NCBI GenBank assembly: GCA_037013685.1
Contig: CM072887.1
Span: 43,637,154-43,701,153, forward strand
Direction: 5' to 3'
DNA: 64,000 nt
Source: Acridotheres tristis
Taxonomy: Eukaryota > Chordata > Aves > Passeriformes > Sturnidae
The notes below the pieces were generated by a model. The model saw only the letters and a list, made by a program, of their open reading frames with translations. It did no database searches and was not told where the DNA came from. The first letter of the stretch is position 1; every line of letters begins with the position of its first letter. Of the stretch, positions 50,721-63,771 are shown in pieces. A program made the position numbers and the translations under genes.

Positions 50721-53700
50721 AAGTCCCGGCACACGAGGGTGAACATGGGCTACGACATCCAAAGCATCCATGTGTAGGGCAAAGAAGGGCGCTGCTGGCT
50801 CAATCTGACTCGTCAAGAGTTGAATGCGAATTTGCTGGAAAGGTTTGTTTACTACTTGGTTTAGCCCAGGAAATACACATGTATCTCAGTTTTTTCCAGA
50901 TGTGCTTAAGTACAGGTTCAGTAGTGATCAAAGAAAGCTCATCTTGTAGGGATGCATCTCTGGGCTGTGAATTTGACACTATCTCAATAATTCTGTTCCT
51001 CTGCTCAGTTATATCACCTTGCAGTGGCAGACAAGATCCTTTGCTTCCAGCTGCAGTGGCTGTACCTCTCCACCCTGTTTTCATATCCCACAAAGGCTAG
51101 ACTGGAGTCCCTCCCCAACAAAACTGTCTTCACCAATGCTCCAAGGACAGCCCTGCAGCTGACAAGTTTCTGCAGTGGCCACGTTCAGAGCACAGCCGTG
51201 GCAATGCAGTTTCAGAAATTGAAGGAACACCAAGCTGCTCAGGCCTGTCTGTGAGCACACTTCCTACCATAACCCTCATCTTCCGCTGAGATAGACTGGA
51301 TGTTGGCACTAACTGGCATAGATTTAGGACACTGGAGTTAAAAACTCTCGAGACATTAACCTGAGAAGGCTGAAGCAAGATTCTGGACTTCTGCTTCCAC
51401 AGCTGAATTCTCAGCTGCTTGAATGAACAGATAATCAGAGCTGAATCAGGCGATTTCTAACATGGAGGGTTTTGTTAGCTGTGAGCCAGAGGCTTCATAT
51501 TGTCTAATTATCAGAAGCCAAAGGAAAAAGATTAATTAACTCACTTTCCTGGCTGTGGCTAAAATAATCCCTTTTCAAATTGACTTTCATTATTTACCTG
51601 TCTAGATTCTCATAAAGAGAAGACCTGTTCCCTGCTAGGAAGTGTCACAGGTAATGTGAAATGCCCTAACATTGGGCCAAGTAACCTTTAGCACTCAAAT
51701 CCACCTTCCTCAGTTATCACTACAAATCTAATCCACCTCTTTTTTTCCAGTCACCTCATACACAGCTGACGGATCTGTCTAAGGGAATCCCCACTGAAGG
51801 GAAATGCCCAACTTCTTTATTTCCCTTTTGATGGGTTTTTCCAGTGGAGGCTGGAGATGAGTGCAAAGAAGGTGGTAAACTGTAAGTCAAAGAAAGCAGA
51901 GAAGGCTAGCAAAGGAGAGGATAAATTCTGCTTGAGCTAGCAAGCATTCAAAGTGTCTTCCTGGGTTATGGAGGCATCCAAGAAACAGAAAGCTACAAAG
52001 AATGATTTAAACAGTGAAAAGCAACAAATCATTTTTGATTCTTTTTAATGTTAGATCTCAGTTTGCTGAGTCTTGCTTTAAATCCCAAGGAACATGCAGC
52101 ACAGACAGAAATTTCAGGGTGTCCAGGACTTTCTTACCAGTCTGGAATCCAAACTACAACTCCAAGCTTCAGACTGCCCCTATTGCATATTGCACAGTGG
52201 AAAAGTCTGCAGGAGAGCCTGAAATCAATATTCAACCAGCCTAATAGAGACAAAGTTCAAAAATGAAACAAAGGCACTTGTGTTCAGATGCTTCTGTTTC
52301 CAGACTTTTAATCTTCTATTGACTGCGTTACATATTTTGGAAAATTTTCTTCTAGTCAAGTATGGGCTGAAATTACGAAACCACACTTTTCTTGCTTTAA
52401 TGGTGTTTGCATTACTCTGATTAGTTTGTGTGGTGAGCTCCTGCCCTTGAAGCGTAGGCATTACTTTATGTGAAGCCAATGGAACCTTTGGCTGCCTTAA
52501 GGATTATGGGTTAAGGCCCCACATTTGTGCTGTTTTACGCCACTGTATGACCTAAATGAGATTAGAGTAATAAATCCTGATTTATTATGAGGGTTTTATT
52601 TAGACATGTTTTGAGTATGAGGTCTGTGTCAGGATTAATAGTGAAATGTAACATGCCCAGGCACAGAGAAAGCCCAACAATGAAAGGACATTTTTTTCCC
52701 TTGAGAAAACTGGTTCCCAGCCCTCTGTTTGGCTTTTAATAGAGTTGCTAAATGTTGAATGGCAGAGAGATGCTGGATCCCAAAGATGGTGACGTAGACC
52801 ACGACTTGGAGATGAGCCCATTCCGAATGAAGGACAGAAGTATCCCATCAGCAGTATTTTGCAAAGCTAAGTACATACACTCTGCAATGCAGCAGTATTC
52901 AAAAAACTTCAAACAACGTTCTCAGAATCCAAAGACAAACGAGAAATTATGGGTTCAGGATTTATTGGCTAATTCATCCATCAGGTTGAGCAGGCACTAG
53001 TTTAGGTGCTTGCCCCGTAGTTAAATCAGATTGCTGAACACATTCAAAGGAAATGTCCATTTTTTTCAACATCCTGGCCACCATGTCTCATCAAGAAATA
53101 TGGCATATTGTCACGTAATGCACTAAATTGCATTGGCCTAAGTATTAGATGCAGAAGGTGTGTACTTACACCACATAGTTAAATTTCTCTATTCTAATAA
53201 TCACATTACAAAAGGCTTCAGAGGAATGTTCTATTCAATAGATTATTTAAATAGAAATGAGCAGAGCACGAGGAATTGAGCTCATCCTTTTTTGAGACAC
53301 AAAATGAAAAAAGACGAGGTGTAAGTGTTGTGACAAACTTGGGAGAATTAAATAATCATGAATTCCATGGTATCTCTACCCTTTGCCTGATTCAGAGTAT
53401 TAATACTCCTACTCTCCACCAGATACTTGGCAGATCTTGTTCAGCATCAAATTTCTGTCCCACTTGTTTGTTTATGAGTAGAAATAGGAAGAATTATTTA
53501 CTTCAAAATGTTGTTGTTGAGTTTTGCAATCATAGGCCTCATGGGGTGCAGAGCAAAAGAAAATGTTGAACCAGAATACAAACTTATTTTTATTTTGTTT
53601 GGCAAGAGGCCTGTCTATCTGACAATCTCTCCTGGTATGTCTCAGACGGGGTGGAACTGAATAGAAAGGCCTCACAATTTTGCAGATAACTTTGGGACAA

Positions 53701-56700
53701 AGCAACTTTTGAAGGACAGACTTCAGGATCCAGCTATGGTACTTTATTTAATGCTTCAGGTTTAAACCATGAGAGCCTGGTAGTTACAAGAAACACAATC
53801 CAAGAAGTCATGAAGCTTCAAAAGAAGTGAAAAACCTGGCCATGTAATGAAGGACAAGTTTTCTAGACTACCATCATATGAAATCAAATATGAAGATGGC
53901 TCAGTATCTAGCAAAATCTTAAATTACTTTATTTTCTTCCCTTCTCAGAAGAGCATTTTTCTGCAAAAGCCTTTCTAAAAGACTTTTAGAACTACACACT
54001 TCACAGTTGCAGAGTGCTAACAGTCTTGCCAGCAAATTCATTAACTACAAGTGGCATCAAAGATGAGAACTCAGACCTCTTTGCACAGGAGCAGGGGCAG
54101 CAGTTCAACTTGCAGAATTCGGACACTTTGTTACCTACTTTTGTTCATTTCAAGTCAAGTAGCAGTGGGACAGCCTAAATAAACAGCTTTTTGAACATTG
54201 GCAGTTCAGTGAAGTTTCTTTCTTTGACCAGTGGCCCTTAGAAAGAAAACAGTAACACAAACAGATAATTTGGAATTGCCCAACATCCACAGGCAGCGAC
54301 AGGACTGCTGGAGACCAGGAGGTGGCTGAACTTCCTAAGCACTGAAGAGCTGCACGGGAAGTTTGGTCTATTAAGTTTTTTATAATGCTGCAATGCAGAG
54401 TTTCCCAACCAACCTTTGCTCACCTGTGTCAAGGACACTTGTCTGGGGCACAATCTGTGAGACCACTGTTTTTGCTGTCCCTTGGCAGTTGGCAGCAGCT
54501 TCTTATTTAGCTATTTACAACACATGAGCTGGCAATCACATCCACAAGGGCACTAAACCAGCAAATTGTTGAGTGGAAATGGGTTCCTGCTCCTCTGTAC
54601 ATTTTACAGAATACTTCAGGCATGTGGCAGTGTTAAAATCCTGGTGGCTCTTGCGGAAGGAATGCAGTGGAAGCCTTTACCCCATGAAGCAAGTTAAAGT
54701 CTTACAACACAAGCTGTGAAGAGTTGTTATAGGTCACTGATAAAAAGCAATAGAATGCTTATGACCACTGTGGGTTAATGATAGCCACAAGCAAAATCAG
54801 AAAGTTTGTGCTGCGAGCAGAGAGGTGGTGTGTAACCCACTGAATTTATTATTGCTGTACTCTGGCCTCTAGATCAGGTAAGTGTGCACTGGGGTTGGGA
54901 AGACTAACAGATACACAAGGCTGGCCTACTAGTGGTACAGAGAAAGATGTTTTCCTTGTCTGCTAGGAGGAAGTATGTATCAATATAGGGGAGATATTTC
55001 CCTGATCTGGGAGATGGAGCCTTCTGTAGTACGTATTGAAATATAATTTATTGTATCCTATTTGTTATACATATTTTCTAAACTGTTCAGGCCCTTTACC
55101 TCCCCTATTTTTTCCTAATGAACATTACAGCCTGGGTACAGACAGTTTCTCTGAAAAACATGCTTTAGCAACTGCTCCGTTTTCCATGTCCTACCCTGGT
55201 ATCAAATAAATTTTACTCTCTTTTTCTTTTCTTTTCTTTTTTTTTGTTCCAGGAATTATGCAGGGTCTAGGAGCATGTGCTAGTTCAAAACTAAGTCCAA
55301 GTTTATTTGTGCTGAAGCCATAAAATTATTTTTCTGCAAGCTCTAACATAGTTTTGTATATGTACATGATTTTTAGTGCTTAGACATTTCTTATCCTCTC
55401 TCATCTTTCTGATATTCACTCTGTGTTATGTACATTTCTATACATAGTCAAATCAACCATCATCCAGTGCCGTGTATTACCCTGCTTCTGTAAGCTGTTT
55501 ATCTGGGATTTCCAAGGCTGACTGCTCCTGGTAAGATTCTTAAAGATTCATATCTAGAAATATTAATCAATGACCAGATTTACAGAAGCACTGAGAACCC
55601 ACAAATCCTTTTGCAGTCAATGAGACCTGAGTTTACTGAGCACCTTAAAAATCAAACTACTTAAGTTTCGGTACCTAACCTTGGATTTTGGAACAGAGCT
55701 TTAAGGGCTCAGGGTGGGTATTTCTAGGGCAGAATGGGGTTCACTTTGAGGTCTTTTTGAATATATACCCAAATTTTTATATATCACATTTATATTAATA
55801 AGAACAATTATGATAATCGTCTTTTTCAACAAAATAGTAGTTTTGAACTCCTCTTAGTGCAAGGCACAAAATAATGGAAATCATTATTTTGGTTGATAGT
55901 GTCATTTTCTGCATACCATGTACACTGTGTTAGTTCATTACATGGACCCTTCCATTACAGGAATCTTTTTTCACTGCTCACCAGACATGGGGGTTGTCTT
56001 CCCTGGGGGTTGGTCCAGGTAATAAGCACTTTGTGCAATCAGCTTACTATAAATGATAGAGAAAAACATGGCCATACTCCAACCATAACCAAAGTAGCTT
56101 TCAAAATCTTCTTGTTGTACGATACATGGCACTATACCTGACCCAGAGATATATGAAGCATTTTGACCACACCACAAATATCTAAACCACTCAGTTTCAG
56201 TTCTTACTTCTCACCTCCATGAGTCAAGTCCATCAGCCTGCCATAGCACCTATTAATTTATAGATTTCATCCCAAGGGCACATCTGCACACTTGTGAGAA
56301 GGTGTGTCTGGTCAGCTGTTTCCAGAGTGATGGCACAAAAACAACCAAGAAGAAAAGGACCTGTAGCTGCATGTGTGCTTTGGTGAATTTACATCTTTAG
56401 GAGGTTTTATTTTGTTCCTGTATATGCTAGGTTTATATCAGGAAGTCCTGATGTATCTTTTCTCCCATTCTAATGAAGCATCATAAGAAAAAGAAGAAAC
56501 TGAATGCATTAGATTTGCTGTGCCAATTGTGTAATTCTACAGAAACACAAAAGTTTCTGCAATGCCAGGCTGAACTGTTGCAGCCTAATACGGAAGTTTG
56601 AATTTCAGGAGTACTTGAAGGTGCTTAAAATGATTTCTAACAAAATGCAGCTAAATAAAGTACTTGTTAAACAGGAAACAAGAAAAAAATCCTACAAAGA

Positions 56701-57038
56701 TATGATGTGGCTGCCACTGGGAAAGTGTCAGGTACTTGCTTCTTGTAGAAAACGAAACATTACTTAACTAATTTAAAATCCAGCTAATTTTCCTTAGGAA
56801 AAAAATCAGCAGTAAACCGTTCAGGGGCTGGTGGATTTCTTTTTTCCTTAACGATGGTAAAGATTTGTGCAGAGACATCAGCAAAGAGCAGCTTTCTGAG
56901 CTGTTCCCTGCCAATTGCTGACAAAGGCAGTCCTAATGAATCATTCTGAATTGTGATCATGTGCTACCAGCCCACAGTGAGCTGCCAAAGAGGAAGTGCA
57001 GCTTGTTTTCTTTCATTTTCTTGATTCCTATGCTGTAG
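50721..57038. other. Sequence between the CpG-rich stretch and the GPR137B start exon
   Basis: No protein-coding exon recognised. It ends in a pyrimidine-rich run and TGCTGTAG just before 57039, which looks like a splice acceptor, so it may be a 5'-UTR intron. A consensus donor (ATCAG|GTAAGTG) at 54877 stands alone without a visible coding exon. Confidence 0.45.
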
Positions 57039-57482
57039 GAAGATGAAAGGAGAAGGAGGAGGTGGCAACAGCGGCAGCCAAACTTAAATAATTCTGACGA
57101 TTGCCGATATCAAATGGAGGCCCCTGAGTGGGACCCACTGAAAAATGACACCCTTCCGCCGACCCTGACGCCAGCTGTCCCTCCGTATGTGAAGCTGGGC
57201 CTGACCATTGTATATACTGTTTTTTATTCACTGCTTTTTGTGTTCATCTACGTCCAGCTCTGGCTGGTCCTTCACTACAGGCACAAGAGGTTCAGTTACC
57301 AAACTGTCTTTCTGTTTCTGTGCCTGTTTTGGGCCTCTCTTAGGACAGTGCTCTTTTCATTTTACTTCAAAGACTTTGTCACAGCAAATTCTCTCAGCCC
57401 CTTCATCTTCTGGCTTCTCTATTGCTTCCCAGTCTGCCTCCAGTTTTTCACCCTGACCCTGATGAATCTTTACTTCACACAG
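57039..57482 (+). CDS. GPR137B: GPR137B first coding exon (residues 1-123; CDS starts at 57114)
   Basis: GPR137B is a multi-pass lysosomal membrane protein reported to bind Rag GTPases and tune mTORC1. The ATG at 57114 starts MEAPEWDP, then [20 protein letters not shown], a near-perfect match to vertebrate GPR137B; N11 lies in an N-D-T glycosylation sequon. Three hydrophobic segments follow at about residues 28-50, 60-84 and 95-119, with conserved [19 protein letters not shown] and [21 protein letters not shown]. An in-frame TAG at 57036 and no other upstream ATG fix the start. The exon ends CAG|GTAAGC in phase 0, the same junction as in human (FTQ before VIFKAK). The human protein begins about 15 residues further upstream. 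GPR137 and GPR137C are less likely because of sequence and synteny. The remaining exons are outside the window. Confidence 0.95.
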
Positions 57483-58309
57483 GTAAGCAACAGATATTTA
57501 GTTGATTAAATCTAGCTGAATAGTAAAGCCTTATTTTGTGAGCATCATGAGAAAAATGTAATTTACAAATGTACCTTGGCAATGCAAAAAGCAAATTTCA
57601 GTTGTTTATTCGGGTATTTTCACTTCTAGTCTATATGCAAGTGATCAGTGTTACAATGAAATTGGAGGCTGAAGTGATCACTGTGAGAATACCAATTAAC
57701 ATATCTACTGTCAATAAAAATAATTCAAAGGTTGGAGGAAAAATGTATCAGAAAGCTTGGAATATGGATGCCCAAAAATGTAATTCTATTATTATGCCTT
57801 ATTATTGTTATTAGACTTTAAAAACCTTCTGGCTTACCAGACTTGATCTCTGTGTGCAGTCAGAATTGTAATGTCTGATTTTGCCAGCAACAAACTCCTA
57901 GTCCCATTTTTTTCGTAAGTTGGCTAACGTTTCTGAGTGAGTTTTCTATTATGTGTCTAACAATTGAAATTGAAATTGATGGAGTCGTGCTGTGGGCCCA
58001 AATTCCTGTAATGATCTGATTGACAAACAGCTTTGACTCTGTTCAATAAGTACTAAGTGCTGTGCACAGATACACCCTCTATTTCAAGCACTCTCTGATG
58101 TAAAGGTAATTTAGCTGTATAGTGGAGTAAAGGAAATAGTATCTCCATTTCAGGAAGAGGTCTGTAGAGTGTATTTGTGCCATGGACATGTAAGAAGCCA
58201 GATGAGTTAAGCTGCATAGGGCTCCAGGTTGCTGCAGCTAGAAGTGCTTGGAAATATTTATGGTGAGCATGGCTATCTTGCACTTGACTGAAGGATGGGA
58301 TATTGGCAT

Positions 58310-58420
58310 ACTGAAACTAAGGAAGGCTGCTGGGCTTGCCTAAGATCTCACAGGAAACTTGCAGGGGGGCAGAGACTGGATTCTTTATGTCCTCAATCCC
58401 ACTGTAGTGCCTGGAGCAGG
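58310..58420 (+). repeat. Possible MIR-like SINE remnant
   Basis: CTGAAACTAAGGAAGG, GGGCTTGCCTAAGATCTCAC, GGCAGAGACTGGATTC and CCCACTGTAGTGCC appear in the same order as the MIR 'gaaactgagg..cttgcccaaggtcacac..gcagagc.ggattc..ccacta' motifs. Identified by eye from memory of the consensus. Confidence 0.4.
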
Positions 58421-61400
58421 ATGCCAAACCTGCGCTCATGTGGCCCTGATCAAAGTCCACTTTCTCAGTGCAGGAGCAGTTGGTCAGGAGAGCATCAGCC
58501 AACCCTGGAGCACACGAGACAGTGCTCAGGATGCTTTGGATGTTGCTGTGTATCCCACCTGGAACCAGCTCGGGTTCCTGGGGGTGCTGGGGACTGGTGC
58601 TTCTGTGGTCCTCAGGTGTTTAACAGTGCTCTGTAGTGATGACAGGCCTTATCAATTCTGAACAGCCTGGCTGGAGACATCAGGCTGCATGCAAGAACTG
58701 CTATCCCAGAGCTGGAAAAGCAGCAATGGTAAGCATGACAGCTGTAAGAAAATCACTTGAGTTGTAGAGGGTATTAAATACCTAGAACAACATACCCAGT
58801 TTTTTGCTTAGATTTGCTTTCATGGATTCAGTGTCTGTAATGCCTGCTAACTCACCCTGCTCCCCTCCCTGGTACTTGAGATATATTAAGGGATTACAGG
58901 AACCTTCATCTGCATACTACTCAAATTCTGCTCAGGCATGTGGTGACCTATGCTTTATCCCATAGCTATTGTGAGAGTCATTTGATAACTGTGCAGTTTC
59001 CCAGGGCCAAATGTCCATCAGCACACAGTGTGTCCATCATCCTATCACAGTGCTGAGACTAAGTCACAGCCTTAGGTCAGACTCTTCCCTCAGACATGCA
59101 TGTAGGGCTGCTGTGGAAGTCTGGAAGCAGAATGCAGCCTCCTGGCCCTTGGCCAAGAGAAGCCTGGGCTGAAGTGGGCACAGGGGGGACACAGCAGTCT
59201 GTGCAGTAGTGTCAGCACTCAGGAGGCTTAGTGCTGCAGGTAACAATCCTTTTGTCTAGGGAAGATCTGAAAAGACAGCACACAGAATGCACGCATATGT
59301 CCTTTTCACCTATTTTTAGCATTGCTGTCTGATAGCGTTCAGGAAGTACAAGTCAGTGGCTGGAAGCAGAAAAAATGCTAAGGCTGTTGGTTCTGCCTTT
59401 GAGACAGAATTTCTGCTTTGTCATCCTGAGTCCTCATGATCTTCCTCTGAGCCCCTCTGAAAAAGAGTGGAATAGTTACCTGTCTTGAAGAGCTGCTGTG
59501 AGGCTTTTGAAACAATATTTGCCAGGGACTTTCAGAGTTTGTGATGTGCGTCATAATCTTTAAATATCTTGGGCCACTGTAGACAGACATAAGATTAGTA
59601 TTGTTGTTTGCTCTAGAGCTAGTTGCTGTCAGTGAAATTTAATCTCAAATATCTCCCCAGCTAAAACAAAAGTTTAAGTAATACAAGCACAGCCATTCTA
59701 CGAATATATGACAGAGTAAGTGCATATATTTTTAATTCACTGTTATTAATTCTTTACTTCTAACCATTAAAAGGTGGTTTGGCTTGAAATTCAGCATCTT
59801 GTATTTAATGTACATATAGCTTTCCACAGTAGGCAAGCAAGAACTAGTGTGAAAGGGGTGGAGAGAGAAAATTTTGTTTTCAGTAATGGCTTAAAACTTC
59901 ACAGACCTGTTTAGAAACAACTTGTATCCTTTTATTCTGTAGAAGACGGGCAAGAAGGGTCTGCAGCTGTGTCTCATTGCATGAAAGCCCTGCTGTTTCA
60001 CTGGTGCTTAGCTAGAGGGAAAGAAGTGATCTGTGTACAGAGCACTGGAAGACATCCCACGGGTCTCTGGAATTCATAGGTTTTTATTATCTGCTGTACA
60101 GCACCCACCATTCCTAAATGTGGCACTGCTAGGAAAACTGAAATAGATGTGAGAAGAAAAAACGTGATTCAAAAAATACTGCAAATCCTCCTGGCCAAAC
60201 AAAAAATTCATTTGGCAAATGCCCGAGGGCGTTTCTCGAATAACAAGCATCTTTGAACTTGACAGAAAGTTAGCCACAACTATTCTCTTTTTTAATAGGT
60301 ATCCCAAAGCCATAGGGAATTTCAGCTGTGCTTTATGTGTAGCAAGACAAATAAGCCCTGATGACATCAGCACAGCAAAGTTTTGTTCCCAGACTTGAGC
60401 ATCAGCAGCTGCAGCAGAAGAACCTCTAGTGTGTCGGGGCAGGTTGCTAAAGCAGGGGAACTATGAACAAAAGGGAAGTTAGAATCAAAATAGTTTTGAC
60501 TCAAAACAGGATCTTTGGGTTAAAAGCCAAGTTCAGGGTCCTTTGATACTGTTGTAATGCCCTACTTAGGGCAAGCAGAAAGGGTGCTGCAGATAAGGCT
60601 TATAGAATATTAGTTCCTCTCAGAGATCCCATACTGGAGAAAATTAATATGATTTCTAATGGAATAAGTAAGTGTATTCGAATTTTTTAATCCTGTGTCT
60701 GTATTCATTCCATTCTAAAGAAAAAAGAATTGTGTGATCTACCCTCTCAGGAGAGTAGGCCCTCTGCCTACTTGGAAATCATTAAAATAAATCTCAAATG
60801 AAGATGAGATACAGTGACACTTTTGTAAAACAGTAGCACAACACCATCAAGTAACTGCACTGTACCAAGACAGAGCAGCTCCCTGATCCTGATCCACCAG
60901 ATAGGGAGCCAAAGTTCAATTCCACCTCCAGAGACCAAAAATCCCATAGAGATATTTGCCTCACACATGCAGCTTCCGAGGGTTTATTTTCCGTTTAATA
61001 ACAAAATATTTTCCACTTCAAAGGGAAAGAAGTGGAGGATCCCACAGTGAGGGATCCCAGGATAATGAAGAAAGTGAGGATTTCAGAATCTGGGTACTCT
61101 TTTGATTTATGCCCTTCTTTCTCAAATTTTCCCTGTCCCTGACAAGGGGACACTGAGATGAGTCCTCAGGCTTTACAGTTATTGCTGTGGGTAAAAGAGT
61201 AAAGAGGCTCTGGGAAAAAAATAAGTTGCCTTTTTCGGTGCTTGTGAGGGGTGGGCAAAGAAGGACTTGCTTCACTTTGTCCTGTTTGCTCAGGCTTTGC
61301 ATTTCCCTGGGGAACAGAAAACAAATGTAGCAGGAGAGAGGCTAGGATGGAGGGTTACAGACTCAAAGAACAAGGTCAGGGCCAAAGACCGTGAACTATA

Positions 61401-63732
61401 AATTTCACTGAAAATCCCAGGCCTCCCTTGTGGCCAGGCACAGAAAACAGTTGGGTGGACTCTAGGTTTTGTCATCAGGTTGGGAACTTCTCCAGGATCG
61501 AGGGAAAATAGTGCTGAGCTAAAGAGCTGTGAGACAAGCATGGGTGGAGAAGGCTGGTAGGCAGATTTTACCTCTCCTTCCGCCTCCATCTTCCCTTTTC
61601 TTTGGCATCTGGATTGAGAAGCTTACCCTGCCTCCCAGGCAGTGCTGATACAATCAGGGACTTTCAAATGAAGAGAAGTTGTACACAGTAAGGCAGTTCA
61701 GAGGGGAGCTGGCCATGCCTGGCAGGGTGAGGTAAAAAACACACAAGGCTTTCATAAAGGTTTCATGTATTTCAGTGGAACCAGAGTAGATGTTAGCTCT
61801 GGGAAGAAAATTAAGAAAATTTCTCATTCTCGAATTACTGAGGATAGCATTTCAAAGTTCTCACCAGTGAAAGAACAGAGAGGGCTTTTTATTTTGGAGA
61901 TTTTTTTTAGCAGAAATCAATAAATCATGTATTATAAAGCTTATTATTAATTTAAAACAAACTTTAGATGTATATAGAACTATACAGGAATCTAACTACA
62001 TATGATAAAGCATCAGTAAACATATTTGCTGTAAAATGTTGCCTTTAGCATTGTATTTACAGAAGACAAATACCAATTGCAGATTGGCTGGCTGTCAGTA
62101 TCTGACATAATGGATGAGATCGTTTGACTTAAAAAATAGTTTGATATGAAAACTACTCTTGAAAGTTTGCTGTGGCTGTCAGCCCCCACAATCATCCCTG
62201 TCCTTTTACAACCATTTTTACCAATTAATGGAAGACTGAGTATGGTAGTGAGTCATGTTGCCCATGTCTGTTGGCCTTATAAACTGTGTAGAATTTAGAG
62301 TAGAGGGAAAACTTGCCTGTTTTGGGAAATCTGATCCAAATAAAACAATGAACATGGAAGAAAGAAAGGGGAAGGTGGGCCTGGGACTGAAAGATACACA
62401 GCACAAGAAAGGTAAATGTGTGGATGATGAGTTTGTGGCATATTTCCAGGTTGCAGAGGGAAGTTTGTATGGAGTGTGATAGAGGAAGAGCGGGACTGTG
62501 GTGAAAGGAACTGGGAAGGAAAAGTGCATGCTATGTTTCTTATAGGTTTTTTGAAGTGAGAAGTGATAAACAAGGCTGAACATCATTCCTGTGCAGAGGA
62601 CCAGCTTGAGACATATGCAAGCATTTACCACATATCTGAGGCTTTTTGGTAAGCTGAGCTGTAGGTCCTGTAAAAGTGGATTGATCAGCTAGCACTGGAG
62701 GTACAGCAGAGGCTTGTGCCAGTCATCACATCAGTTCAGTTAAATCAGAGCATGGACATGAAAATTGCTCCAGGGAGATTTTATATTTTCTTTCACTTTG
62801 GGAATATCTGTCTTGGCTTTGACAGCTGTTTCACTGATACTTATAGAGCCAAAGTGTCTCCTGTTTAGCTGGAACCCCCATCAGCTACAACAGCCTGGCC
62901 CTGTCTGCCTGCTCTGCTGCCCAGCAGCTCTCCAGAGCACTCTGCAGCCAAACTGCTGATGGGTCCCATGCCATCCCCACTCCTGGGGCCTGGTAAAATG
63001 TCTCTAAGGTCAGCTGTTTACATCAGTTCCTGCAATGGGAATTTTCTCTGGCTGTGTGAAGAGATTTTTGGAGTCCTTTTGAACTGGTGCAGTTTTATAC
63101 GCCAGACATATACCTCAGGGGAGTTGGAGGAGGGGGTGTGAGAATCTCATTTGAGGTTTCCAACCCTTTGGCAGAAACAGAGAGTCAAAACAGGATATTT
63201 CTCCTTCAAAGAACAAGCAGAAGGGGAAATACTTTAAAGACTAAACAGTAACCCTTTAAACATAAGAAAATTAGCAAGGACTTTCACTGCATTTTCCATG
63301 TTCATCTTGGGCCTCTCTGGAAGATCTTTTTTAAAGCCTCCTCTGCTGTTTAGTCTATTCTTAGGAGTAGTCTGGTTTGCTCTGGTTTGCTGGAAGACTT
63401 GCTTAGATGACTCAGATATTCACTGGAAGCTTTCTCAACAGTGCTGCAAGGAGGGGCCATTGAGCAACCAGCTTCTTGAGCTAAATGCTAAAAGCAAAAA
63501 GCTGCACCCACGCATGTAAGGTATATTGAGATCAGCTTCTGACATCCTTTCTCCCACTGAACAACCCTTTATTTTGTGACAATCCCATTGCTTCCAGCAG
63601 GGCTACTCATGAACTAAGGCCCCAGCAGTGTTTAAGCAAAGGTGGCAGAATCTGGCTGCCTGTGCTCCTGCCTAGCAGTGAATTAGTGAGAATTCTCCAT
63701 GCCTGAAAGTGTAGATTTCATTCTATATAGTA

Positions 63733-63734
<2 letters not shown>

Positions 63735-63771
<37 letters not shown>
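63735..63771. repeat. 37-base poly(T) tract
   Basis: An uninterrupted run of 37 T, followed by a T/G-rich stretch to about 63820. It could be the poly(A) tail of a minus-strand retroposed copy, but I recognise no body sequence beside it. Length is prone to sequencing error. Confidence 0.95.

Noticed and set aside
49982..50816. Several 120-198 codon frames on both strands near the second CpG-rich stretch
   Set aside because: Composition follows the DNA (Lys-rich in the A tract, Pro/Arg/Gly/Ala in the GC block), frames overlap on both strands, and none resembles a known protein. A non-coding first exon is more likely.
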